A DNA stretch of 64,000 bases, taken from the NCBI GenBank assembly GCA_049487715.1, contig CP150578.1, positions 464,594-528,593 of the forward strand, in the 5' to 3' direction. This DNA is from Pycnococcus provasolii. Its lineage: Eukaryota; Chlorophyta; Pseudoscourfieldiophyceae; Pseudoscourfieldiales. How positions within the stretch are numbered: position 1 is the first letter of the stretch; the number at the start of each line of letters is the position of its first letter. A model generated the notes under the pieces. That model saw only the letters and a program-made list of their open reading frames with translations, made no database searches and was not told where the DNA came from. The position numbers were made by a program, and so were the translations under genes. Shown piece after piece: positions 9,253 through 19,596 of this stretch.

Positions 9253-10554
9253 ATGGCCTCCTCCTCCTCGGACTCGGACTCGGACTTTGAGGCTCCCCCC
9301 ATGCTGGTGCCGCTTTCGCGCTCGGCGATCCCAGTCACGCTGCTCACCGGGTGCCTGGGCGCCGGCAAGACCACGCTGCTGTCTCACTTGATCAAGAACG
9401 CACCGCCGGGATACCGGATTGCGGTGCTCGTGAACGAGCTCGGTGCGTCGGAGGCGATTGAGGCGGAGTTTTACGTGGGACACGCTTCGAGACGCAACGA
9501 AGGCGACGACGGTTCGGGTCGCGTCGCCGGCGGCGATGCGATGGTACCTATGCCGCAGAGTGTTATGCGGGCGAGAGGAGGTGCCGACGGAACGAACGCC
9601 GCATCCGCGTCGTCGTTGAAGTCAAGCACGCCAGACTGGGTCGAGCTACCCAACGGATGTCTGTGCTGCACAGCAAAGAGCGAATACGTACAGCTGCTCG
9701 AGAATATCGTCAGAACCCAGCCGGGTAAGTACCACCACGTCGTCGTGGAGACTACCGGTGTCGCAGATCCTGGACCTGCCATTGAAGCGCTATGGACAGA
9801 CGAAGGCATGGAGGCGTGCGTCTTCCTCGCAGGCGTCGTTACGGTCGTTGACGCCGTTCACCTGCTTGGTCAGTACCGCGAGAAGAGGCAGAACTTGAAT
9901 CGAAAGCGTGCCGGTGCATCGGCGGAAGCAGACGAGCCCGCACGAGAGGCTGTCCTTCAAGTTGCGTTCGCCGACCACGTCATCGTCAACAAGTGTGAGA
10001 CTGCGGGTGACGCGTCTACGGCAGAAGCCGAGGAGGCTGTGCGCCGCATAAACAGCGCCGCGACTCTGGAGCGCGCGGACCGCTGTGTTGTCGACGTGAA
10101 ACGTCTGCTTGAATTACGCGCCCTCGATGGGGACGGTGCGGCGCGCGCGGCGGCTTCGGCGTCGTCGTCGTCGTCGGCATCGTCGGCACCTGGCGCGGAC
10201 GAGTCGCCGTCATCCTCGGCGCACTTTGGCGGCGTGAACACGGTCGCCGTCGACGTTTCGGGTGTGCGCACGGAGTCCGCCGTTCGCGCGTGGGCGGAGT
10301 CGCTGCTGTGGGGAGAGCAAGTCGGGTGCGAGATTTACCGCCTCAAGGCTGTGTTTGCGATATGTGCCGACGGCGACGGCGTATCGTCGTCTCCCCCGCG
10401 CCGCGTGATGCTGCAGGCTGTCGGGCAGCTGTACGAGCTGACAGACGGCGGTCTGTGGCCCGACGCGAACCTCAGTGCAAGCGATTGTCGTTCGCGCGTC
10501 GTTGCGATTGGCCGTCGCGTGCGTCGCACGAAGCTATTGGAAGGCTTGCTGTAA
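9253..10554 (+). CDS. COG0523/CobW-family GTPase, ZNG1-like zinc metallochaperone
   Basis: 433 residues. An acidic Ser/Asp-rich N-terminus is followed by the Walker A motif TGCLGAGKTTL (residue ~32 onward), VLVNELG, the metal-binding GCLCC motif at ~135, the Walker B-like VVVETTGVADP, and NKCE as the guanine-specificity motif (N-K-x-D/E). The C-terminal domain contains VGCEIYRLKAVFAICADGDG and a W-P/D-rich end typical of CobW_C. ZNG1 proteins use GTP to transfer zinc to client enzymes such as methionine aminopeptidase (family knowledge). A Ser/Ala/Asp-rich insert near residues 295-320 and an extra 40-residue loop between the switch region and GCLCC are lineage-specific. Confidence 0.85.
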   Translation: MASSSSDSDSDFEAPPMLVPLSRSAIPVTLLTGCLGAGKTTLLSHLIKNAPPGYRIAVLVNELGASEAIEAEFYVGHASRRNEGDDGSGRVAGGDAMVPMPQSVMRARGGADGTNAASASSLKSSTPDWVELPNGCLCCTAKSEYVQLLENIVRTQPGKYHHVVVETTGVADPGPAIEALWTDEGMEACVFLAGVVTVVDAVHLLGQYREKRQNLNRKRAGASAEADEPAREAVLQVAFADHVIVNKCETAGDASTAEAEEAVRRINSAATLERADRCVVDVKRLLELRALDGDGAARAAASASSSSSASSAPGADESPSSSAHFGGVNTVAVDVSGVRTESAVRAWAESLLWGEQVGCEIYRLKAVFAICADGDGVSSSPPRRVMLQAVGQLYELTDGGLWPDANLSASDCRSRVVAIGRRVRRTKLLEGLL

Positions 10555-10951
10555 CTACTACCACCTACAATGATGAGTACCTGTACATACAACAGAGGGG
10601 GAGCCACCACGAGCCCACTAACTATTGAACCAGCCCCGGACGAAAACACCACGATAGCAAAAGCCTGAAAGGAAACCGAAACCCCTAACCTACTAACGAG
10701 CAAACCCCTAAACGAGCCCCTGGTATATATTTTGGAATGTAGGGCGTGGTTGGTGGATCTCCAGGGGGAGCCTCCCTTCCCTCCTTTCCCTCCCTCCCCC
10801 TCCTTTTTGGCCGCCTGCTTTGGCCTTCTCCCTCTTTTTTGTTTTTTTCCCCCACTTTTTTTTTCCCTCCCCCGGTCCCGGGGAACCAACCGGCTCTTCC
10901 CGGGAGTCTCATTCTTCTAGGCTTCCGGAAGCGAGTACTACATACCTTTGC

Positions 10952-13114
10952 ATGGGCTACAAGAAGGACCGCGCGGCGCGCGAAGAGAAGGAGGCGGAGA
11001 AGAAGGCGGAGCGCGACGCGAAGAAGGCTGCGCGCGAGGCGAAGCGCGCGGAGAAGAAATCGCTGAAAGACGGGGATGGCGCGGATGAGCCTGGCGAGCC
11101 TTCCGGGTCGGCTTCGGGCGCCGACGATAAGCAGTCGCTCCGCCCGACCGCGGACGAGCTCGGGTTCTTCATCAGAACAGGGCCTGACGCCAACGTGCGC
11201 AAGCACGCAAACATGGACATACACGCAAGCAGCGTGCAGCTCTTCGCGGGAAGTAGAGAGCTGCTTTCGTCCGCGGAACTCAGGCTCGTGCACGGCGTCA
11301 AGTACGGGCTCGTCGGGCGAAACGGCGTCGGAAAGTCCACCCTTCTGCGCGCCATCGACGAGCGCATTATCGACGTCCCGTCGTTCATACACATCATACA
11401 CGTCGAGCAGGAGATCATCGGCGACGACACAACCGCGGTGCAGTCGGTGGTGGGCGCCGACAAGGAGCGCGCGTGGCTTCTGAACAAGGAGAAGGAGCTC
11501 CTCGAGAAGGACGACGACGACATTCCCGAAGGCGCCGTCAACTTGAACGAGGTTTACGAGCGACTCGACGAAGTTGACGCAGACGGCGCCATAGCACGCG
11601 CTGCCGCCATCCTCACGGGCCTTGGCTTCGACCACGAAATGCAGGAGACACCCACCAAGGCTTTCAGCGGAGGCTGGCGCATGCGCATTGCGCTCGCTCA
11701 GGCGCTCTTCATGGAACCCGACCTGCTGCTTCTCGACGAGCCGACGAACCACCTCGACGTGCATGCGCTGACGTGGCTGGAGGAGTTCCTGCGCACGTGG
11801 GAGAAGTGCGTGATTGTTGTCAGCCACGACCGCGGGTTTCTGAACAACGCGACGACCGCGACGATGCATATGCACCGCAAGCGCCTCGCGTACTACGGAG
11901 GCAGCTACGACACGTTCATGAAGGTGCGCTCCGAGCATCGCGCGAACCAGGAGTCCACCGCGAAGGAGCAGGGTCGGCGTGCGTCTCACCTGAAGCAGTT
12001 CATCGCGCGATTCGGACAAGGTCACCGGAAGATGGTGAGGCAGGCTCAGTGCCGCATGAAGAAGCTCGCGAAGCTGCAGGAGGAGATGGTGGAGGTGGAC
12101 ACGGACGACCCGTACCTGAGACTCGAGTTCCCGAGCGCCGCGGCGCTGCCCCCTCCTTGCATATCCGTGATTGGCGCGTCGTTCGGGTACACGGATGACA
12201 AGATTTTGTACGAGAAGCTCGACTTTGGTGTCGACTGCGACTCGCGCGTTGCCGTGGTGGGTCCGAACGGCGCGGGCAAGAGTACGTTCCTGAAGCTCCT
12301 CGACGGCGAGATCGTTCCCGTCGACGGGTGGATCAACCGACACACGAAGCTTCGCCTCGCACGCTTCTCGCAGCATCAGGTGGAGGTTCTCGACCTCGAC
12401 GTCGACAGCGTGACTCACATGCGCCGCCTCGGCGGCGAGGAGATGTCCGTGGAAACGGCGCGTCGGTACCTCGGAAAGTTCGGGCTGTCGGGTGACCTCG
12501 CCACACAGCCAATCAACCACCTGTCCGGTGGCCAGAAGAGCCGCCTCGCGTTTGCGGAGCTTGCTTGGAAGCAGCCTCACATCCTGCTTCTGGACGAGCC
12601 GACGAACCACCTCGACATTGAGACGATCGAGTCGCTTGCGATGGCCTTGAACAGGTTTGACGGTGGCGTGATTCTGGTGAGCCACGACGAACGCCTGATT
12701 GAACTCGTCGCAGATGAGCTGTGGGTCGTTCACAAGGGCGACGGCGTGACTGCGGGCCACGTGGAGGTGTTCAACGGCTCGTTCGAGGAGTACCGCAATC
12801 GCCTTCGCGACGACGTACGCAACGGCAAGATTTCGTCGAAGAAGGACACTTCGAAGTCTGCTGGCGCGAAGAAGGAGAAGAAGGAGAAGAAGAAGGACGA
12901 GGTGGTGGTGGTGGCGCGCAATTCGCCTGAGGCACCGCGTGCTGCTCCCGTTCCTGAGGCGCCGCCCGCCGCTCCCGCTCCCGAGGCGCCGCTCACCGGC
13001 GCGGCTGACGGCGCATGGGGCGACGAAGACGCGGACGACGACGCGCCACCTGTGAAGGCTGCACCTGTATCTAAGGGTGCGTACGTGCCGCCTCATTTGA
13101 GAAATCGCGGGTAA
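10952..13114 (+). CDS. ABC-F ATPase (GCN20/ABCF type) with C-terminal YVPPHLR motif
   Basis: 720 residues from ATG 10952; the frame is open further upstream but that part is pyrimidine-rich 5' UTR. The N-terminus is a Lys/Glu/Arg coiled region of 45 residues. Two ABC domains follow. The first has GRNGVGKST (~122), FSGGWRMRIA and LLLLDEPTNH. The second has GPNGAGKST (~437), LSGGQKSRLAFAEL and LLLLDEPTNHLDIE. A charged ABC-F linker joins them (about 320-390). There are no membrane segments, so this is a soluble translation-associated ATPase, like GCN20 or ABCF1/3. The C-terminus has a Lys-rich stretch, an Ala/Pro-rich stretch, acidic GDEDADDDAPP, and ends GAYVPPHLRNRG, a motif best known from Ded1/DDX3-type initiation factors. 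Confidence 0.92.
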   Translation: MGYKKDRAAREEKEAEKKAERDAKKAAREAKRAEKKSLKDGDGADEPGEPSGSASGADDKQSLRPTADELGFFIRTGPDANVRKHANMDIHASSVQLFAGSRELLSSAELRLVHGVKYGLVGRNGVGKSTLLRAIDERIIDVPSFIHIIHVEQEIIGDDTTAVQSVVGADKERAWLLNKEKELLEKDDDDIPEGAVNLNEVYERLDEVDADGAIARAAAILTGLGFDHEMQETPTKAFSGGWRMRIALAQALFMEPDLLLLDEPTNHLDVHALTWLEEFLRTWEKCVIVVSHDRGFLNNATTATMHMHRKRLAYYGGSYDTFMKVRSEHRANQESTAKEQGRRASHLKQFIARFGQGHRKMVRQAQCRMKKLAKLQEEMVEVDTDDPYLRLEFPSAAALPPPCISVIGASFGYTDDKILYEKLDFGVDCDSRVAVVGPNGAGKSTFLKLLDGEIVPVDGWINRHTKLRLARFSQHQVEVLDLDVDSVTHMRRLGGEEMSVETARRYLGKFGLSGDLATQPINHLSGGQKSRLAFAELAWKQPHILLLDEPTNHLDIETIESLAMALNRFDGGVILVSHDERLIELVADELWVVHKGDGVTAGHVEVFNGSFEEYRNRLRDDVRNGKISSKKDTSKSAGAKKEKKEKKKDEVVVVARNSPEAPRAAPVPEAPPAAPAPEAPLTGAADGAWGDEDADDDAPPVKAAPVSKGAYVPPHLRNRG

Positions 13115-13190
13115 TAAAAAAAGTTTTTTTTTGTGACACATACTTAAGGTTCAAGGATCATGGTTCTCGTGATTCGTGAGGAACCACGTC

Positions 13191-13811
13191 CTATATTATT
13201 ATTATTTTCCCCATGTGTTTGCAACGACAGTGTGTGATATCATTGCCCCAAGCTTTCCACCATAAATGCGGAGCCATTTCAGATGCCAAGTCCATGACAA
13301 AATCATTCGCAAATTGCTTGCGCTTTGGCCTGTATATTGTCGACCACTCCTTCAGTGCCTCTTTCGCGTCATCCGCTCCCAAAATTTTCACAGCAACACT
13401 GAGAAATCCGGCCATTACATCATGAGCCCGGCGTCCTTGAACGCACCCACGACATTCTTTGACCGAACGAATAGCGCTCCTTTTGTCGTCGAGCACAAAT
13501 GAGCCTCAAATCCCGGAAGAACAACACTAGCAGCGAAATCAAGACGACGAACAACTTCAGCAGCGCCTTCAAGAAAGCCTTGATATCATGCGCGGCAACA
13601 GCCAACAAATAGTTGTCAATGGTGATGCCTATGGTGGACTTCCACTCACAGAACCTTTTACTGTCGTCTGTCCCGGCAAACGCGGTAAGTCGAACGCGAC
13701 GGCGATGAGCCTGTGGAGTTTGTAACTCTTCTTCTTGTGGATCATTACGCTCACGTAGCCGTCCGCGCGCGGCGACGGCGTTTGTCGTTTTTGTCGTTTT
13801 TGCTGTCCCAT
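13191..13811 (-). pseudogene. Fragmentary HNH/NUMOD4-like sequence
   Basis: From an ATG at 13811 the frame encodes a basic start (MGQQKRQKRQTPSP), then DGYVSVMIHKKKSYKLHRLI and AVAFDLPRLPGQTTV. The pattern G-Y-x-x-V-x-x, then Y-K-x-H-R-L-I-A-x-A-F resembles the NUMOD4/HNH homing-endonuclease lead-in, which normally precedes an N/D-H-I-D-G motif. Here that motif is missing and the frame stops at 13629. A GT (in ACAGTAAAAGG) directly after QTTV could instead be a 5' splice site. The same frame reopens at 13496-13191 with unrecognised sequence including ALKEWSTIYRPKRKQFAND. I read this as a degraded or spliced mobile-type gene; confidence is low. Confidence 0.35.
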
Positions 13812-14560
13812 TTACCGACAATATACCGCCAGCTGCAGCTGAGCGATACCACGACGCCATATTCACGGGAGACGCCGAGAAGGACATAAAGGTGTCGACG
13901 GAAGCCAAGACGATACAAAGTCGCAATTCAACTCGTAAGGAGAGGGTATGTAAGACGTATCTAAATACTTTGGGTGGTTGCACATAGCGGCACCCACCAC
14001 CGCTTGTCACGAGTCACGACCGGGATCCCAAAAGCAAAAAAAAAACATGGTTCCAGCAAATCACCGTCACCGATATTGAAGATGGTTCAAGAGGCGTATC
14101 CCAAAAAGGGAACATCCGACCTATTCCTACCCCTAGAACGAAGGGCCCGTCGCCTCCCTCCTCCCCCAGCCTGCCAGCCCCTCCTCCTGGTGCTCCGTGG
14201 TTGGTTGGTGTCGTGGCCCTCAAGGAGTGGATCCCCAACCAAACCGCAGTGCCCCACGAACTCCGAAGCAGGCAGCCCCCCCCTTCCCCTCCCCCTTCCC
14301 CTTCCCCCCGGGGCCCAGAAGAAGCGGGGAGAGAACAGAACGCGTAGTCGACCTCACGAGTGCTCCGCGAACCCCCTGTCCTTTCCTTTTGTCCGTGAGG
14401 GGAGTGGCTGCCATGGCCGCGACCTCGCCGGGCGGTGGTGCCTGTGGTGCTCTCTGTGGTGGCTCTACCGGTGGTGGTCCTGGCGCGGGTCCGGGTCCTG
14501 GTCCTGGTGGTAGTGCGGGCAGTCAGCAGCGGACAGTAGTGGCAGGAGGTCGTCGGGGCA
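13812..14560. other. 749-bp stretch without a supported gene
   Basis: It contains a purine/pyrimidine-biased, CCCC-rich segment (14150-14320) and GGTGGTCCTGG-type repeats near 14440-14520, which generate Gly/Pro ORFs on both strands. Nothing is recognisable. The last part is probably the promoter and 5' UTR of the large gene starting at 14561. Confidence 0.5.
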
Positions 14561-17500
14561 ATGCAGTCGGTGCACAGTAGCATCAACTACTCGAAGGTAT
14601 GCTTTGCTTTTGCTTTTTGCTTTTTGTTATGTTTGCTTTGCTTTTGCCTTTTTGCTTTTTGTCGTTTTCCTAGTTTGCTAACACCTCCCTCTCCTTGTTG
14701 TTTTCCGTCATCGTCAATAACAGTGGGATAAACTCGCGGTGGACTCGTCGGACGACGATTATGATGAAGGGGGCGCGAATGATGCAAATCTCGTCGACTC
14801 GTACGAAGGCTCGGACGTCGACTCATCCGGATCCTCACTAGGCGCGGCGTCTGATGGCGAACCGGAAACGCTCGGTGATCCCCCAGCGGCGGCAGCGGCG
14901 GCAGCTGGAGTTGCGCTGCCACCTGGCGACGTGCTCGACCAAAGGAGGTGGAAGGCGCTTGCTGCTTCCATGGCGGAAGGACTCCTCGAGGACTTCATGC
15001 GCTCTTCGAGCTGGGCAGGTGACGCGTCGGTGTCATCAACGACGACGACGACGACGACAACATTCACGGTGGGAAACAGGCGACGTCGGAGAAGAAGCAG
15101 ACGAAGCCTTCGTTGTCTACCGACACATCAACCAACGGCCGCGTGCCGCCTGCAAACGCAAAGACGAGCAGCGCAACACCTTCCACCGCAAGTGCTGACG
15201 TCAGACCTCAGATACAAACGAAGCCAATCAGCTACGAGAAGTGGGATCGACTTTGCACGGACAGCAGCAGTGAAGACGACGGCTACTCTGGCGACGACGC
15301 GGATGCGCGGCCTGTGCATCCGTGGGACGTGATCGGAAAGACGCTTTCGTCGGTTGCAGCAGCAGCGCCGCCACAGCCGCCGCCGCCGTTGTCGTCATCG
15401 TCGTCGTCGAACCTTGGTGCAGACGCAAACGCGTGCGGGGATCATGCCACGATCGCAGATGCCAACCTGCAGCGCGCTATCGCTGACCACGACGGCGATG
15501 ACAACTGCACGCGTGCGCGTTTCTACGCGTGCCCCACTCATCAGGTGCCTTGCATTCTGCAGAGAGCGAGGCACTCGCTGCGCGCGTGGCTTGCACCAGA
15601 TGTTTCAGAAGCTGGCACGCGCGAGATGCTTTCGTCACTCAGCGATGCCGAGGCGCCGAAGTTCGCCAATCACTGCCTCTGCGACTGGTGCCGTGCCGAG
15701 CTCGTGGTAAACTGCGCGATGGGGCACGCCGCCGCATCGCTGCCCGAGCTTGCGTACTCCGCCGCAGCGGAATCAGAGGGATTTCCATGGGAGTGCGACG
15801 ACGCGCGCAAGGCAAGTCTCGACGTTGCTCTCGTGGCGTGTGCCGCAGCATGCGGCGCCGGGTCACCGTCGTGCGGGCCGCCGCAGTGCAGAGCGCGCGC
15901 ATTCTTTTCCATGGGTGCTGAGGCGGATGGGTGCTGCATTGCGCTGACAAATGTTCTTGCACAGGGCGACGTTGCTGCAAGATGTCGATCCGCGGAGGTG
16001 GCGTCGTACCGGCATCGTGGCCGGCCATGCCACTCCGTGAATGCCGGCGTTTCGCTCGCGTCGCGACTGCTCACGCTCTTCCCGAACGATGGAATGATTG
16101 GGGCGCCGGAGACCATGCGAATCGCGGACGCAACGCCGCCTCTCGTCTTCTACCCTCTCGGGGTGAGCGCAGCCGCGGGGCAGCCGAGCGTCGCATTACT
16201 GCTTCTGGAGCAGGGATGCAATCCTCTTTGCCCCGCGTGCGTCGACCTGCGCGCGGACGCGGACCTGCAACCCATCGGGTACGCGCTACCGCCGCTGTTC
16301 TATGCCGCGCGGCGAGGTGGTGGATGGCTTATTGAGGAAATGGTGCGCGCCGGGTGCTGGGATGATGTGCTGTGGCTGCCTCTCGCGCTGGAGGGCCACC
16401 CCGAAGATCACGCGGCGGCAATGGAGCTGGCACTGAGCCCCGAGCGTGCGCGCGCGCGATGTGTGGGCGACACGAGCGCATCGCCGAGCGTGCTCATGCG
16501 CTGCCTGTCATACCTCGCTATGCCGCTGCTACGAGACGCCTCTGACGACGTGTACGAGATCTCCGACGTTTGGCGCTGGCTACGCTGTGAGCAGGGTCGC
16601 CAAGAGGATATCGTTACACACGTCGCTGGGCGTTTTGGCCTCAACGTGCTATTTCGACCGGAAAAGTGCGCGGACGAATTGCTGCGTACGCTTCCGCGCT
16701 GCGTGGGCAGCACCAACAGCGGCGGCGACGGCGGCAGCTCGTCGAAGACTGGAGCGAAACTTGACGTCGGCCGGGCTACTGCGGCTAGTCTTGTGCTTCT
16801 CGTCGCGATAGCTGAGCTGCGTTTCTTCGATGCTTGGGATGCCCACTCCAAAGCACACGGCTTGCCATCGCTGAGCGGGTACGGCTGTGAGATGGAGGGC
16901 CGCATGAGCCCAATGCTGTCGACGTTTGAGCTCGGGTACGTCGCCGCACAGCTCGGTTGGGGGCTAGGAGATGCGCCGATGCTGTGGGATCTGCTGCAGT
17001 GCGTGGCCATGCTGCCACCTCATGGAGTGGAGTCGAAGGCGTCGTCATCTTCCTCGAAGAAGGATGGCAAGAAAGACTCGGCAAAGGGCGCATCGTCCAC
17101 GGTTTCCAGTGCGCCGCAGACGGTGTTGAGCAAACTTATAGCTTTTCGCCTTCGACCTGACGGCGACTACTTTGAGCCCGGGCAAGAGGCTCGGCACGTG
17201 GTAAGCATGCCCGTGGCGGCGTTGCGCGCGCTTTGCTCGTGCAGAGGTCTCTCCGGACCATTTCTCGAGAAGCGGGACATGGCGGCGGCGCTCCGCGCGC
17301 AGAAGGGCGCGGAGGCGGCGAATTGCCTTGCCGAAACATTCCACGCGACACCAACCGCGCGACGTCTGCAGTTTGTGCGTCGCGTTTTGCTGATGACGGG
17401 CGCATTCGGCACGGGACTCGAACAGCAGTCGCTATCGCCATCTTCCAAATGCGAGGGCGGTGATCTGCCCGGACTTGGCGACCTTCCGCCCTATGCGGGT

Positions 17501-19480
17501 CTCCTTGGTGAAAGTGATGACGCGCACGACGCCGTTGGCACGGCTCCGCCGCCGCTTCCCGAGATTGCATGTCTGTCGACCCACGGTGCAATCACATCTT
17601 GCGTTGAAACACTAGGCACGTACCAGCGCCGCATCTTCCGGCGCTGCCGAGGACTGGAGCGCAGCAAGCTCGCGTTGGCAGGGCGATGTCTCTACGACAC
17701 TAGTTTCATGGGACACGAAGTCCCACTCAGTCGATTCGGCACGGCAACAACACCGGCAATGTCGCCGCAGAGCTTGAATGGTGCCGCCGGAAACGGTGCA
17801 AAGGTTGCAACAGCCACCGCCGTCCCTCCTCCAGCAGCGAATGGCGGGGTGTCGTCAGCTGCGCGCGCATCGGCACCTGCGCCTAGCGATAGTTCCACTT
17901 CGTCAGCAGCCGCCGCGTCAGGTGGACTGGCGGTGGTTGTGAGCGTCACCTGCTCGTACGGCACGCGCTGTTTCAAGGTGTGGGCAGACGACCCAATATC
18001 TCGCGTTACCGTTGCGTGGAATGACCGAGCACGACGCGAGGGATGGCTTGATGATCACAAATCTCACACATTTATGTGCAGCGGCCGACCACTCGCACCG
18101 GAGGCTGGTGCAACCGCACGAAGTCTAGGTGCAATCCGGAAGGGAAGCCCTGCTCCGCTGAATGCCAATGGCAGCAGCTTGGAGCTCTCCGTGGTGTTTG
18201 ACGATCCTAAGGCTGAGCGACTCGCCGTTGAAAGTCTCGCTGCGGCCATCGAGGGAGGTATCGACCCGTCAGCCTTTGACGAAGATGCAGAGAGGAAAAA
18301 ACGTAAGGCTGAACGGAGAAAGGCGCGCAAGGCGGAAGCAAAGGCGGAAGCGCGTGAACAGGAGGAGCAAGAACGGCTGCAGCGCGAAAAGGAAGAACAG
18401 GAGCGAGAACGCAAGGCTGCTGAGGAGGCTGAGCAAGAACGTCGTCGTAAGGCTGTTGAGGAGGAGAAGCGCAAGGCTGAGGAGGAGGAGAGAAGGCGAA
18501 AAGCGGCTGCTGAGGAGGAGAAGAGACGCAAGGCTGAGGAGATCAAGAAACTCAAGAAAGCTGCTGAAGAGGAAAAGAAAAGACGAAAGGCAGAGTTTGA
18601 GGCGGAAAAGAAGAGGCGTAAGGCGGCTGCCGCTGAGGAGGAGAAGAAGCGCAAGGCTGCTTCCGCGGAGGAGGAGAAGAAGCGCAAGGCGGCTGCCGCG
18701 GAGGAGGAGAAGAAGCGCAAGGCTGCTGCCGCTGAGGAGGAGAAGAGACGTAAGGCTGCTGCCGCTGAGGAGGACAAGAGGCGTAAGGCTGCGGCTGCGG
18801 CGGCTGCGGCTGCTGCCGAGGAGGAAAGAAAGCGCAAAGAAGCTGAGGATCGCAAGCGCAAGGCTGCTGCTGCCGAGGAGGACAGAAAACGCAAAGCGGC
18901 AGAGGTGGAGGCGGAGAGACGTGCACGTCTCGCAAATCGCCGTGCCGCCACTAGCATGGGAAGCGCTCCAATGCCCGATGCGATGCCCACTCGACACGCC
19001 CATGTTGCTCCTAGTGCTGCTGCTCTTCCAGCGCATGGTGCTCACATGGCACATGCTCGTATGCCGCCGTCTCAGATGTGGCACGCACATTCGCCGGCGT
19101 CACATGCGCCGCCTGTGCAGATGGCACCACGTCAAGTTTGGCGCTCGCGACAGGTCACGCAACCTGCGCCGCCACCTTCAGCGCCGCCGCCGATTCCCCC
19201 TCCACCCGTTAACGTTCCGATGGCGTACAACATGCCGCCGGCGCCGCAGGCACAGCCACAGCCACATCCGCAGCCGCTGCCGCAGCCGCAGCCGCAGCCT
19301 ACTCAGCCACCGCAATCGCAGCCTGGCTCCATCTGGGGCTGGGGCTGGGGTGGTGCGGCGACGGCACCGGCACCGGCGACTACAGTTCACCACACGATGG
19401 CAGTTCCTGCAGCTCCACCCGCGACTGCGCCAGAAGTGAGCGACACGCCGCAAGGTCTTTCGCTCGATTTCCTCGACTGA
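14561..19480 (+). CDS. Large multidomain protein: ankyrin-like/Cys-rich region, ubiquitin-like domain, long coiled coil, Pro/His-rich tail
   Basis: I join 14561-14596 (MQSVHSSINYSK), 14724-15029 and 15080-19480, about 1580 residues. The first intron (127 bp, GTATGC...AACAG) is convincing. The second (50 bp, GTGTCA...AACAG) is my best solution to a frame change, but an indel in the GAC run is possible. YSKWDKLAVDSSDDD in exons 1-2 is echoed about 145 residues later by YEKWDRLCTDSSSED, a duplicated short motif. The middle is Cys-rich with ankyrin-like LLLLEQGCNPLC segments. Residues encoded at 17930-18210 look like a SUMO/ubiquitin-like fold (TCSYGTRCFKVWADDPISRV, then HTFMCSGRPLAP). About 210 residues of Lys/Glu/Ala coiled coil follow (18285-18930), then a His/Pro/Gln-rich tail with GWGWGWGG-like repeats. 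The function is unknown. Confidence 0.6.
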
Positions 19481-19596
19481 CTTTTGTGTACATGGTGACC
19501 CGCCTCGTTTTTTTGTTTTTAACAAGAGAAAAAAGTTTGTATTACACTAAGATGCTCATTCGATAATGAAACGACTTCTGTCCAACGGTTGTCCAT

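Noticed and set aside
10685-13141. 818-residue open frame antisense to the ABC-F gene
   Set aside because: The plus strand encodes a clear two-domain ABC-F protein; the antisense frame is Arg/His/Val-rich and has no domain.
18064-19439. Long Ser/Leu- or Arg-rich frames overlapping the coiled-coil region
   Set aside because: They mirror the (AAG GCG GCT GAG) coiled-coil codons of the real gene.
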